From the NCBI GenBank assembly GCA_905215405.1, contig CAJMQE010000016.1:1-55376 (forward strand): DNA of 55,376 nt. The letters are read 5' to 3'. A program made the position numbers and the translations under genes. Shown here piece after piece: positions 41,414 to 49,744 of this stretch; the first letter of the stretch is position 1; the number at the start of each line of letters is the position of its first letter. Below the pieces are notes generated by a model, which saw only the letters and a program-made list of their open reading frames with translations, searched no databases and had not been told where the DNA came from. Source of the DNA: an uncultured bacterium. GTDB taxonomy: Bacteria > Bacillota > Clostridia > Lachnospirales > Lachnospiraceae.

Positions 41414-43225
41414 CTACTCATTGTCCCTTGGGTCATCGTGATCCTTCGAATCATCCCTTTCCTCGTCTTCCTTCGTCGAATCATTTTCAAAGCTCTTCTT
41501 CTCGTTCTCCCAGAAATCATTATTAATTCCACGAAACTTAAAATGCTGCTGTTCCATTTGTGCAAGGAAATATGAGAATTTGACGAACTCTTTTTTCATT
41601 TCAGCCGGCGTGCATATCTTTAACGCTGTTTCAAACTCTCTGATTCCTTCCTGAATTTTCAGTCTCTGCTCACTGTTGCTTTCTTCATATAAACGATATG
41701 CCGTTTCCAGGATCAGTTTATTTTCACTTCGATTTCTTGGAAGTATCTTCATATCATTTAGCTGATCCCTTTTTTCCTTAATTTCCTTATCTGACATTCC
41801 ATTTTGCTCATGAATGATACTCTTGTGAATATCGATATTCAGATCTTCATTTGCACCGCGTACATCAATTTCAAAGATACCATCCAGATCATATGAAAAA
41901 CGGACAAAAAATCCATAGTGGCCTGCCGGTGCGGGTGGAATCTGAAATGTATATGAAGTAATTTTCAAATTTGCAGAAGCCTGGTAATTATCTCCCTGAT
42001 AGACATCTAAATGAATCTCTGTCTGTCCGTCAGATGCTGTTACATAAAACTCTTCTTTACTACATGGTAATACCTGATTCTTTTCAATAATTGGCGAGAA
42101 CCGATCCCCAACAATTCCAACTCCAAGTGAAAATGGACAAATGTCAGATAAAATATAATCTTTCACACCATCATTTCTATTTTTGATTCCTGCGACGACA
42201 CCTGCTCCGAGCCCAACGATCTCATCCGGATTCGTGTCACTGATGATCTGCTTATCGAACAGGGATTCCATGAAATGTCTGACGACAGGCATTTTTGAGG
42301 AACCACCGACCAAAATGACTTTATCGATATCTTCAATTTCCAGATCGCTCGTATTCAATGCTTTCTGCAAAGGCAGGGTCAGACGGGTAAATAGTTTCTT
42401 TGCAATATCGATCAGATGCTGGTTTGACATATTCATGACATAGTTCTGCTCATTAATTGGTACAATCCTGCTGACATGATTAGATGATGATAGTTCGATC
42501 TTGCACTTTTCTGCTTCCCGAATAACAATCCCTTTTTGTTTATCGGTCAGTTTCGTACTATCGATCTGACAATGTTCATAGAAGTCTTGAGCAATCAGCT
42601 CGTTAAAATCTTTGCCACCCAATTGATTATCTCCGGCAACTGCCTCAATTTCCACGATATTATTAAATGCATCAACAATTGATACATCCAGTGTTCCTCC
42701 GCCAAAATCGAATACAAGATACGTACTGTGCTCATGACTCCCTTCCACACTATGAGATAGTGCGGCTGCAGATGGTTCATTGATAAGCCTGTCCACTTTT
42801 AATCCTGCCAGACGTCCTGCATTTCTTGTTGCACTACGCTGATCATCATTAAAATATGCTGGGACACTGATTACTGCTTCTTCTACTGGTTCGCCAAGAT
42901 AGTTCTGTGCATCCTCTTTCAGCTGTTTTAATACCATTGCGGACAATTCCTCTGCGGAATACTTTTGTTCCTGCTCACCAATTCTGCACACATGTGGAAT
43001 CTTTTGCCCCATATCTCTTTTAAATTCTTTGAATGTACTCTCTGGATGCGTGATCAGTCGCTCCTTTGCAATCTTTCCAACATATATCTCATTATTTTCT
43101 CCGATACTGACAATGGACGGTGTCAGATACTCCCCAAATGCATTCGGAATCAGCCGTACTCCCTTATCATCGCACACACTTGCCAAACTGTTCGTTGTTC
43201 CCAGATCAATTCCTATTACTGCCAT
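41414..43225 (-). CDS. Non-canonical Hsp70 chaperone (DnaK/HscC-like)
   Basis: The 603-residue protein keeps the full ATPase domain: GIDLGTTNS (5-13), ISVPAYFNDDQRSATRNA, VFDFGGGTLDVS (171-182) and VILVGGSSKMPVV (303-315). The substrate-binding domain (about 380-480) is reduced and divergent. The C-terminus is a helical segment ending in a very acidic tail (KEDEERDDSKDHDD). DnaK's usual lid ending is absent, and no CIRCE element, grpE or dnaJ is nearby. With the J-like gene downstream it forms a two-gene chaperone unit similar in logic to HscC with its J partners. GGAGG precedes the ATG. Function unknown; a role at the membrane is inferred from its partner. Confidence 0.85.
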   Translation of the reverse strand: MAVIGIDLGTTNSLASVCDDKGVRLIPNAFGEYLTPSIVSIGENNEIYVGKIAKERLITHPESTFKEFKRDMGQKIPHVCRIGEQEQKYSAEELSAMVLKQLKEDAQNYLGEPVEEAVISVPAYFNDDQRSATRNAGRLAGLKVDRLINEPSAAALSHSVEGSHEHSTYLVFDFGGGTLDVSIVDAFNNIVEIEAVAGDNQLGGKDFNELIAQDFYEHCQIDSTKLTDKQKGIVIREAEKCKIELSSSNHVSRIVPINEQNYVMNMSNQHLIDIAKKLFTRLTLPLQKALNTSDLEIEDIDKVILVGGSSKMPVVRHFMESLFDKQIISDTNPDEIVGLGAGVVAGIKNRNDGVKDYILSDICPFSLGVGIVGDRFSPIIEKNQVLPCSKEEFYVTASDGQTEIHLDVYQGDNYQASANLKITSYTFQIPPAPAGHYGFFVRFSYDLDGIFEIDVRGANEDLNIDIHKSIIHEQNGMSDKEIKEKRDQLNDMKILPRNRSENKLILETAYRLYEESNSEQRLKIQEGIREFETALKICTPAEMKKEFVKFSYFLAQMEQQHFKFRGINNDFWENEKKSFENDSTKEDEERDDSKDHDDPRDNE

Positions 43226-43290
43226 TTTTGTTCCTCCCTGTCTTGTATAAAACTATATGTTCCTGTTCATTGTGAAATATTTTTTAGCAA

Positions 43291-43334
43291 TAAAAAAGTG
43301 TTTCACCACAGAGCCTGTAATGAAACACTTTTTC
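43291..43334 (-). terminator. Terminator after the small lipoprotein gene
   Basis: GTGTTTCA pairs with TGAAACAC over a 15-nt loop, with A and T runs on both sides. It ends the ddl-murF-lipoprotein transcript on the minus strand. Confidence 0.85.
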
Positions 43335-43452
43335 ATCTACAAACTGAAACCGTCCATTTTTAGAACGGTATCTTTATACCATTCTTTCAATTGATTTGTT
43401 TATCTGTCCGTAGAAATTTCTATATAAAGCAATCAGATCTGCATCTGTCTGC

Positions 43453-43803
43453 TTATTTGCTGGTCTTATCCAGTGTGATCTCAGAACCGTTGCTTGAGAT
43501 CGTTAATTTTCCATCTTCAATGGTGTAGTTCTTTTTATCTGTGCTCTCTGATCCAAGGATACTCGTTTTAATAGAGATTACCCCATCTTCTGTTGTATAA
43601 CTAAAACTGATTGGTGACAGGCTTGCAATTGCATATGTTCCAGTGCCATCATCATTAAAAGTATATGTATAAACAGTATCATTGAGTGTTCCTGACCATT
43701 CTCCTGTCAGGGTTGTCTTTTTCTTTCCGCAGGCAGACATCATCAGTACACATGTCAGAATCAGTACTGCCATCATAGATTTTTTCAAGGTCGTTAAGTT
43801 CAT
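43453..43803 (-). CDS. Small lipoprotein (116 aa)
   Basis: A type II signal peptide ends in the lipobox MMSACG (Cys at about 25). The mature part is a beta-rich domain of about 90 residues with the recurring pattern LTGEWSGTLNDTVYTYTFND and GKLTISSNGSEI, like lipocalin-type clostridial lipoproteins. It follows murF by 21 bp and so probably shares the ddl-murF transcript. No function can be read from the sequence. Confidence 0.75.
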   Translation of the reverse strand: MNLTTLKKSMMAVLILTCVLMMSACGKKKTTLTGEWSGTLNDTVYTYTFNDDGTGTYAIASLSPISFSYTTEDGVISIKTSILGSESTDKKNYTIEDGKLTISSNGSEITLDKTSK

Positions 43804-43824
43804 AGCTGGGCCTCCAAAATTATA

Positions 43825-45213
43825 TTATTTTGTTAAATGTTCGACTACCTTCGGAAATTCCATTCCATGGGATGCTTTCACAAGGATCGTATCATTTTCT
43901 TCTATCAGTTCATCCAGTTTTTTCAGCATCTCATCTCTTGTTGCAAAATATACTGTCTTTAACTTTTTGTTATTATTTATAGCACATGCTTCTTTTGCTG
44001 CATATGCCATATTTTCAGATAAAGTACCAACCGCAATCAGCAGATCGATATCTTTGCCTGCAAGATATGTTCCGACTCCTGCATGTAATTCCTTTTCATT
44101 TTCACCAAGTTCGAACATATCACCAAGAATAGCCACTTTTCTTTTCAGTGCCGTGCTTAAAACATCAATCGAAGCCTTCATAGACACTGGGTTCGCATTA
44201 TAACAGTCATCAATGACCGTCAGACCATTCTTTTTCAAAATATGGTTACGTCCTGCAATTGTCTCCAGGCTTTCAATGCCCTGTTTGATCTGTTCACTGC
44301 TAACACCAAGTGCCAGCCCCGTAACTGTCGCTGCAAGTGCATTATAGACCATATGATGTCCTGCCACTGGAATATTCACTGCAAATGAAGTGCCATCCAG
44401 CAGATGAATCTGGGCTGCCATTCCATCCAGACCCAGATTTTCAATATGATCTGCGTACGTTGTTCCGTTTGTATTTTCTATTCCAAAGAACTGAGATTGT
44501 ATGCCACCTGATTCTTTCACTGTGATCAGTTTGTCATCATCCCCGTTCAGAATAATCGCACCGTCTTTTGCCATAGACTGAAAAATTTCTGTCTTGGCCT
44601 TCAGGATACCATCTCTACTCTTTAAATTTTCCAGATGACAAAGCCCGATATTGGTTATCACACAGATATCCGGTTTTGCAATCTTTGTCAGTCTTGTCAT
44701 TTCTCCAAAATCACTGATTCCCATTTCCAGTACAGCGACTTCGTCCTCTTCTCTGAGACGAAAGATCGTCAATGGAAGTCCAAGTTCATTATTAAAGTTT
44801 CCAGCAGTCTTTAAAACTCTATATTTCTGGGAAAGAACTGCAGCAACAGTCTCTTTCGTACTTGTTTTACCAACGCTGCCCGTAATTCCAACAACTTTGA
44901 TATCCAGCTGTTCCCTGTAATATTCAGCAATATCCTTAATTGCCTGTAAAGAGGATTCGACTTCTATGTATGGATGCTCTTCACCAGGAAGTTCCTTTTC
45001 GGAAATCGTGCAGAGCGCCCCTTTTTCATAAACAGAAGAAATATAAGTGTGTCCATCACTGCGTTCTCCTTTGATGGCAATAAATAAACTGCCCGCACTT
45101 ACTTTTCTACTGTCCGTTGTAATATTTTCAACAATCTTTTCTTTTGCAGCGTCACTGCCATGATATTTTCCATTACATGCGCCAGCGATTGCTGCCAATG
45201 ACATTCCTTTCAT
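43825..45213 (-). CDS. murF: UDP-MurNAc-tripeptide-D-Ala-D-Ala ligase
   Basis: MurF adds the D-Ala-D-Ala dipeptide to the peptidoglycan precursor in the cytoplasm. The 462 residues contain the ATP-binding GITGSVGKTSTKETVAAVLS (about 109-128), the tripeptide-handling TAGNFNNELGLPLT, VLEMGISDFGEM, and the late DDCYNANPVSMKAS motif near 345, all diagnostic of MurF. A GGAGG site lies 7-8 nt before the ATG. It directly follows ddl, which makes its dipeptide substrate. Confidence 0.94.
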   Translation of the reverse strand: MKGMSLAAIAGACNGKYHGSDAAKEKIVENITTDSRKVSAGSLFIAIKGERSDGHTYISSVYEKGALCTISEKELPGEEHPYIEVESSLQAIKDIAEYYREQLDIKVVGITGSVGKTSTKETVAAVLSQKYRVLKTAGNFNNELGLPLTIFRLREEDEVAVLEMGISDFGEMTRLTKIAKPDICVITNIGLCHLENLKSRDGILKAKTEIFQSMAKDGAIILNGDDDKLITVKESGGIQSQFFGIENTNGTTYADHIENLGLDGMAAQIHLLDGTSFAVNIPVAGHHMVYNALAATVTGLALGVSSEQIKQGIESLETIAGRNHILKKNGLTVIDDCYNANPVSMKASIDVLSTALKRKVAILGDMFELGENEKELHAGVGTYLAGKDIDLLIAVGTLSENMAYAAKEACAINNNKKLKTVYFATRDEMLKKLDELIEENDTILVKASHGMEFPKVVEHLTK

Positions 45214-45229
45214 GATGTTCCTCCAGATC

Positions 45230-46273
45230 TTAGTTATACTTTTTCATGGATACTTCGATCAGCCAGTCACAAAGATCGTCAAAGGAATATCCGTTTACTG
45301 CTGCTTCCTGTGGGAGAAGACTTGTAGGTGTCATACCTGGCAGTGTATTGATTTCAAGGCAGTAAATGCCGTTATCTTTTCCAAGAAGGAAATCGACTCT
45401 TCCATAAGTTTCAAGTCCGACTGCTTCACATGCCATTTCTGCATATCTCTGCATTTTAGCTGTAATATCTGCAGGAATTTCTGCAGGGCAGGTATCCTTT
45501 GTCGCACCTGGTTTATATTTATTCGTATAGTCATAGAAGCCTTCCAATGGAGCGATTTCAATGATTGGAAGTGCTTTTCCTTCAATGACGCCGATTGAGA
45601 ATTCTCTACCATCTACGAACTGTTCTACAACAAGACTTTCTTCCAGAGCAAATCCTTCCTCTAAAGCCTTCTTATATTCTTCCTGTGAATGGGCAATCGA
45701 TACACCAACGCTGGAACCACCACAACATGGTTTCACAACACATGGGAATCCAACACTACACTCACCAATACCTTCTGATCTGACAACCTGCACACCCTTA
45801 GGCATTGGTACCTGATTATTGGATACAATAATTTTTGTCAGCTGTTTATTCATTGAAATAGCACTGCTCAGATATCCAGTACCTGTGTACTTAATTCCAA
45901 GGAGGTCAAAGGTAGCCTGAATCTTACCATCTTCACCATTAGAACCATGTAAGCCCATGAATACGATATCTGATGCCTTACATAATTCCAGCACATTTTC
46001 ACCAAAGAAGCTTTCACTGTTCTTCTGTCTCATTTCAAATTCTGCAGCTACATCTTTTGTCTTTGCCTTCAGCTGTTCTGCATTTGCTTCCAGATCCTGC
46101 TGTTCCTGATAGATAGAATCAATTGTACATTTCTTTCCTGTTACTCCAAGAAAAACATCTACAACAACTGCCTTATGTCCTTTATTTCTAAGTGCTTCAC
46201 ACACTTTTGTGCCTGTTACAATTGAAATATCTCTTTCTGTACTGGTTCCACCAGCTAAAACAACTATGTTCAT
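45230..46273 (-). CDS. ddl: D-alanine-D-alanine ligase
   Basis: The 347-residue ATP-grasp enzyme has LAGGTSTERDIS at the N-terminus, the GLHGSNGEDGKIQ loop, PCVVKPCCGGSSVGVS, and the omega-loop FYDYTNKYKPGATKDTCPA. The loop has the Tyr-Lys arrangement typical of Ala-Ala ligases. A stretch of about 40 residues near 60-85 (Glu/Lys-rich) is longer than in many homologues. It ends with EINTLPGMTPTSLLPQEA. It lies 16 bp upstream of murF in the same operon. A weak promoter (TTGCAA, 16 bp, TAAATG) precedes it. Confidence 0.93.
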   Translation of the reverse strand: MNIVVLAGGTSTERDISIVTGTKVCEALRNKGHKAVVVDVFLGVTGKKCTIDSIYQEQQDLEANAEQLKAKTKDVAAEFEMRQKNSESFFGENVLELCKASDIVFMGLHGSNGEDGKIQATFDLLGIKYTGTGYLSSAISMNKQLTKIIVSNNQVPMPKGVQVVRSEGIGECSVGFPCVVKPCCGGSSVGVSIAHSQEEYKKALEEGFALEESLVVEQFVDGREFSIGVIEGKALPIIEIAPLEGFYDYTNKYKPGATKDTCPAEIPADITAKMQRYAEMACEAVGLETYGRVDFLLGKDNGIYCLEINTLPGMTPTSLLPQEAAVNGYSFDDLCDWLIEVSMKKYN

Positions 46274-46351
46274 CGTAAAACTTTCCTTCCTTACTGGATT
46301 TATTTCTTTTTACATTTATTTTCTGTGATAAAATTTGCAAATTATACTATA

Positions 46352-47413
46352 TCACTTAATAGCGAAGTCTGCAATATACCACTTTTCATTTGCTTTTACA
46401 AATGTGTATTTCAAGTGGGTCGGATATTCATACGTCTTCATCGCCGTTGGTACCACCATGGTAAATGTGACTTCACAACTGAAACATTCCGGTGTATAGG
46501 TCTGATAATTGTAAATGTTCAGATCCTGGTACTCCAGTGCAGAGTGAGATGCGAACCAGACATTGGTCTTTGCGAGTCCCTGTAAAAATGTATAGGCATG
46601 TGAATTTGGCAGGATCTCACCTGAAAGTGCTTCAAACTTTACATCATTCGCCACATAACTTCCATATGTCTTGGTCAGATTCGTGACTCTGGCCTCCTGC
46701 TCCTGTTCAAATGCACTATCACTTTCAAACAGGTATTCTGTCTGTGTTCCATTTTCTTCTTTCACATTCAGTTCATTTCCATATACTGCACCATATGCTT
46801 TTATTTCAGGTTTTGACAGAAGATCCGGAATTACATATTTTTTCATAACAGGTACCTTACTTATATAAGAAGTAACATTTGCAAGATCATCGACTGCAAT
46901 ATTATTTTCAGTCAGATACTCATCTGTCAGTGCCACTCCATTGACGGTTACTGACGCATCCGCTGGCACTATTACAGTATAATCCTGTTTTCCAGCAAAT
47001 ATGCCATCGATTCCAGCCACCTGCCAGCGTTTCTGCCCAAATGCTCCTGTCTTATCCTGCGTGGACAAACGCAGTACTGCCTGCTGTTTTCCTTCGCGGC
47101 AAAGCTTGTATACCGGTGTATCATCACTATACTCATCCAGTTTTTTCTGACAGGACCATGTTCCGGTTCCAATACTGTTCTCAACGTATGCCATCACCGT
47201 GTCATTATTTTCAAATGGTGAATCTGTCTCCTCCTGAATATAATTCATCAATCCACTGACATCATCCTCATTGCACATTGCAACAACTTCGTTCGCAACA
47301 TTTTCCGGCTGTGCCTTTTCATAGGAAGCAAGGAACTTCCATAGCAGCCCCCACACGCCTGCAATCACGATAAGGGAAACCACAACTGCTGCCAGCCATA
47401 CCTTCCAGAACAC
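46352..47413 (-). CDS. Membrane protein, 3' part of a frameshift-split gene
   Basis: Begins in frame with a membrane segment (VFWKVWLAAVVVSLIVIAGV) and continues with an external domain of about 325 residues of no recognised family. It contains a short beta-rich NTF2-like-looking end (KYTFVKANEKWYIADFAIK). The apparent GTG start has no convincing ribosome binding site. The frame overlaps the end of the upstream ORF at an A AAA AAG heptamer, and a -1 shift there gives one continuous protein with a charged cytoplasmic N-terminus. It is thus either expressed by frameshifting, expressed from an internal start, or damaged. Confidence 0.7.
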   Translation of the reverse strand: MFWKVWLAAVVVSLIVIAGVWGLLWKFLASYEKAQPENVANEVVAMCNEDDVSGLMNYIQEETDSPFENNDTVMAYVENSIGTGTWSCQKKLDEYSDDTPVYKLCREGKQQAVLRLSTQDKTGAFGQKRWQVAGIDGIFAGKQDYTVIVPADASVTVNGVALTDEYLTENNIAVDDLANVTSYISKVPVMKKYVIPDLLSKPEIKAYGAVYGNELNVKEENGTQTEYLFESDSAFEQEQEARVTNLTKTYGSYVANDVKFEALSGEILPNSHAYTFLQGLAKTNVWFASHSALEYQDLNIYNYQTYTPECFSCEVTFTMVVPTAMKTYEYPTHLKYTFVKANEKWYIADFAIK

Positions 47414-47751
47414 GCCTTTTTTCCGGTACTTTCCTGTGATCTATTTCTGGTATTATTTTCGGCATTCTTTCCAGCATTCTTCCTAGAATTGTTCTTAACA
47501 CTTTTATTCTCTTTACGCTTATTGTTCTTTTTCTTTGCCTTTGGAGACTTCAACAGTTTTGATTCCGTCTGTCCATTTTCCTGTTGCCTGTGCTCTGCCT
47601 CCTGGTCTGCGTTCCCGGTCGTCTTCTCATCCAGGTTGTCTTCTGCACTTTCCACTCTATTGTCACCACCCTGGGAAATACTTTCGTAATGCTGGATGAC
47701 ATTTTGTCTGATATAATCTTCTATTTTCTCATCGTCGTTATGCTCTTTCAC
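47365..47751 (-). CDS. Charged cytoplasmic ORF, 5' part of the frameshift-split gene
   Basis: From GTG 47751 (GGAGG 6 nt upstream) the frame encodes VKEHNDDEKIEDYIRQNVIQ and then a Glu/Gln/Lys-rich disordered region with a strongly basic end (KAKKKNNKRKENKSVKNNSR). Read without a shift it ends 17 codons past the heptamer with an unremarkable tail; read with a -1 shift it enters the membrane segment of the next ORF. Basic residues just before a membrane helix are what a type II membrane protein needs, which favours the fused reading. Confidence 0.65.
   Translation of the reverse strand: MKEHNDDEKIEDYIRQNVIQHYESISQGGDNRVESAEDNLDEKTTGNADQEAEHRQQENGQTESKLLKSPKAKKKNNKRKENKSVKNNSRKNAGKNAENNTRNRSQESTGKKACSGRYGWQQLWFPLS
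47416..47422 (-). promoter_or_regulatory. Candidate -1 frameshift heptamer A AAA AAG
   Basis: On the minus strand the zero-frame codons are GGA AAA AAG, the same slippery heptamer used by E. coli dnaX. A Shine-Dalgarno-like AGGA lies about 10 nt upstream. I see no clear downstream hairpin. Confidence 0.5.
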
Positions 47752-47780
47752 GCTAAACCTCCACTCACTGTTCCTGTTTT

Positions 47781-48794
47781 CTATCTGACTATGATCGATG
47801 TTGGCATATTTCTTGGTCCATACAACGATGCACAACTGTTAATATATTCGCCATTATAATACATCAGAGACGAGGAACCGCCATCCAGATTTGCTGCATT
47901 AACTGCACCGTTATTTAACATGATCTTGACTAAGTCGGAATAGGATGCTCCAAGTGAATTGACCTGTCTGCCATCGATAACGAGCAGTAAGATTGCTCCA
48001 TCTGCTCTCTGTCCGATTGCCGTTCTTGGATTTAATCCGCTTCCTTCTCCATTCACTGCAGAAGGTTCTCCATTTACAATCAATATTGGTCCAAAGCTCA
48101 ACGCATCTCTGACTCCTCTGTCGAGTGCCTCCTGTCCTGTCATCTTCCCGACGACCAGTTTGTTGTCCCGATCGAACCCGATAATTTCATAGGATTCTCC
48201 AGCTGATCCATATTTTAATACTCCATCGGAAATAACGATTCCGATCGGGGTCCCACCATTTCCGGTTCCGTTGGCATCTTCAAATCCACCACCGTTGGTT
48301 GCAGCGACCGCCTGGTAGGATTCTGCCATCTGACTGACGCTCTTGCCTGCATTTCCACTGCCATAGTCTCCACTGACCCCTACCGTTACCCTTGACGGAT
48401 CATGTATAATCATAAGTTTTCCCTTGTAGGTTGCCCCTTCGATATCCTGCACCTCGATTGCATCTGTGCTCTGTTCATCCTCTGTATCCTGATCAGCCGC
48501 GATCTGGATCATATCTGAATCAGTCACTTCACCGGAAGCAACGACAGAATTTTTCGCTCTGATCTCCTTTATTTGTTCATCTGTAAAGAAAAGTGTTGCC
48601 ATAAATTTACCGGCACTCGATTCCATGACGGAATTCACGAACAGATTCGTTGCTGTCTCAGAGGGACCAAAATCCATGATCAGCACGCACCCTGTCAGAA
48701 ATATAAATACCAATAGAAGTACGGTCACCACACTGACTGCAATTCTGCCAAAGAGTCTTTTCTTTCCTGTTTTTTTTGCCTTTGATCTTTTCAT
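47781..48794 (-). CDS. Membrane-anchored phosphodiester glycosidase-family protein (NAGPA domain)
   Basis: The 337-residue protein has a basic N-terminus, one membrane segment (about 17-42) and an external NAGPA/DUF2233 domain. Motifs visible are ATNGGGFEDANGTGNGGTPI, PRTAIGQRADGAILLLVIDG and AANLDGGSSSLMYYNGE. The family cleaves GlcNAc-1-phosphodiester or related wall-glycan linkages, so it may trim wall polymers. It ends 29 bp before the split-gene start and probably shares its transcript with ddl and murF further on. ATG 48794 is preferred (AGAGG 6 nt upstream) over 48800. Confidence 0.87.
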   Translation of the reverse strand: MKRSKAKKTGKKRLFGRIAVSVVTVLLLVFIFLTGCVLIMDFGPSETATNLFVNSVMESSAGKFMATLFFTDEQIKEIRAKNSVVASGEVTDSDMIQIAADQDTEDEQSTDAIEVQDIEGATYKGKLMIIHDPSRVTVGVSGDYGSGNAGKSVSQMAESYQAVAATNGGGFEDANGTGNGGTPIGIVISDGVLKYGSAGESYEIIGFDRDNKLVVGKMTGQEALDRGVRDALSFGPILIVNGEPSAVNGEGSGLNPRTAIGQRADGAILLLVIDGRQVNSLGASYSDLVKIMLNNGAVNAANLDGGSSSLMYYNGEYINSCASLYGPRNMPTSIIVR

Positions 48795-48960
48795 ACCCAT
48801 CCTCTTTTTCTATATATTCGGGCAATGCATTCATTCTCTGCCCGCAGCCTTTTTTAATTCTTCCTATATAGATAGAAATATTGATAAAGCATACTTATTT
48901 GTATTACCACAAAACGCTCTGAACTTCAACAGGAAATATCCCAGAAATGCTTCAGAGCAA

Positions 48961-49017
48961 TAAAAATGCCACATGCATTGCTGTTTCCGTTAATCGGTCT
49001 TCGCTCTGCATATGGCA
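48961..49017 (-). terminator. Terminator after the gntR gene
   Basis: TGCCATATGCA pairs with TGCATGTGGCA over a long loop, followed on the minus strand by TTTTTATT. Confidence 0.75.
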
Positions 49018-49023
49018 GTTCTA

Positions 49024-49722
49024 TCATTGATTCACTTTGTCGGTATCGACATGTAACAGATTGTCGAGTCCCTTCTCCGTTATATTTTGTATCGTATGAA
49101 GTATGTGTTCATTAGCGATTCTTTCAGCAAGATCCTCATCCCCTGCCTTAATTGCCTCCACGATTGCCTCATGCTCCTTGATTGTCTTGGAAACCCTCTT
49201 TGCATCTGAAAGAGTAACTTTTCTAACACGTTCAAGATAATGATGATATTCAGATAATGTATGCTTTAAGATTTCACTTCCGCACGCTTCATATAATTTT
49301 TCATGAAACTTATTATCCAGTTCAAATACCTGTTCAAAATTTTCTTTTTCACTATGAAAATTTGTCAGATACATGATCTCTTCCAGCTCATCTAACTGTT
49401 CCTTCTTAATAATCTTTGCTGCCAATCTTGCACATAATCCTTCCAAATAAGAACGGATGGTATAAATGTCACGAATATCACTTTCCGATATCCCCTTCAC
49501 ATATGCCCCTTTGTTAGGAACGATCTTAACGAGACCTTCCAGCTCAAGCTGTCTTAATGCCTCTCTGACAGGTGTCCGGCTCACGCCAAGTTCCTTGCCA
49601 ATTGAGACTTCTTTCAGTTCTTCGTTTGTCTCGTACTTACCTAACAGAATATTTTCTCTGATTGTGTTAAAGACACGTCCACGCAATGAATACTTATCTA
49701 AGGATGAAGTATTGTTTTCCAT
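49024..49722 (-). CDS. GntR-family regulator (FadR/FCD type)
   Basis: The 232-residue product has an N-terminal winged helix with ELKEVSIGKELGVSRTPVRE and the wing GLVKIVPNKGAYV. An all-helical FCD ligand domain (about 95-225) contains the metal-binding FELDNKFHEKLYEA. It lies 22 bp after the candidate citrate synthase gene and is therefore in its operon. A perfect 22-bp palindrome with a TTGTATACAA core at that gene's 5' end matches FadR-subfamily operators, which suggests autoregulation. The ligand is unknown; a tricarboxylic or branched-chain intermediate is plausible by context. Confidence 0.87.
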   Translation of the reverse strand: MENNTSSLDKYSLRGRVFNTIRENILLGKYETNEELKEVSIGKELGVSRTPVREALRQLELEGLVKIVPNKGAYVKGISESDIRDIYTIRSYLEGLCARLAAKIIKKEQLDELEEIMYLTNFHSEKENFEQVFELDNKFHEKLYEACGSEILKHTLSEYHHYLERVRKVTLSDAKRVSKTIKEHEAIVEAIKAGDEDLAERIANEHILHTIQNITEKGLDNLLHVDTDKVNQ

Positions 49723-49744
49723 ACTACTTTTCCTGCGCCTTTAC

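Noticed and set aside
41414..43225. Main cellular DnaK
   Set aside because: The substrate domain is reduced, the C-terminal lid ending is missing, and grpE/dnaJ/hrcA are absent from the neighbourhood.
43226..43290. CIRCE heat-shock element before the Hsp70 gene
   Set aside because: No TTAGCACTC/GAGTGCTAA repeat is present, so HrcA control is not supported.
45230..46273. Vancomycin-resistance type (D-Ala-D-Lac) ligase
   Set aside because: The omega-loop has the Tyr-Lys pattern of ordinary Ala-Ala ligases, and the gene sits with murF, not with vanH/vanX.
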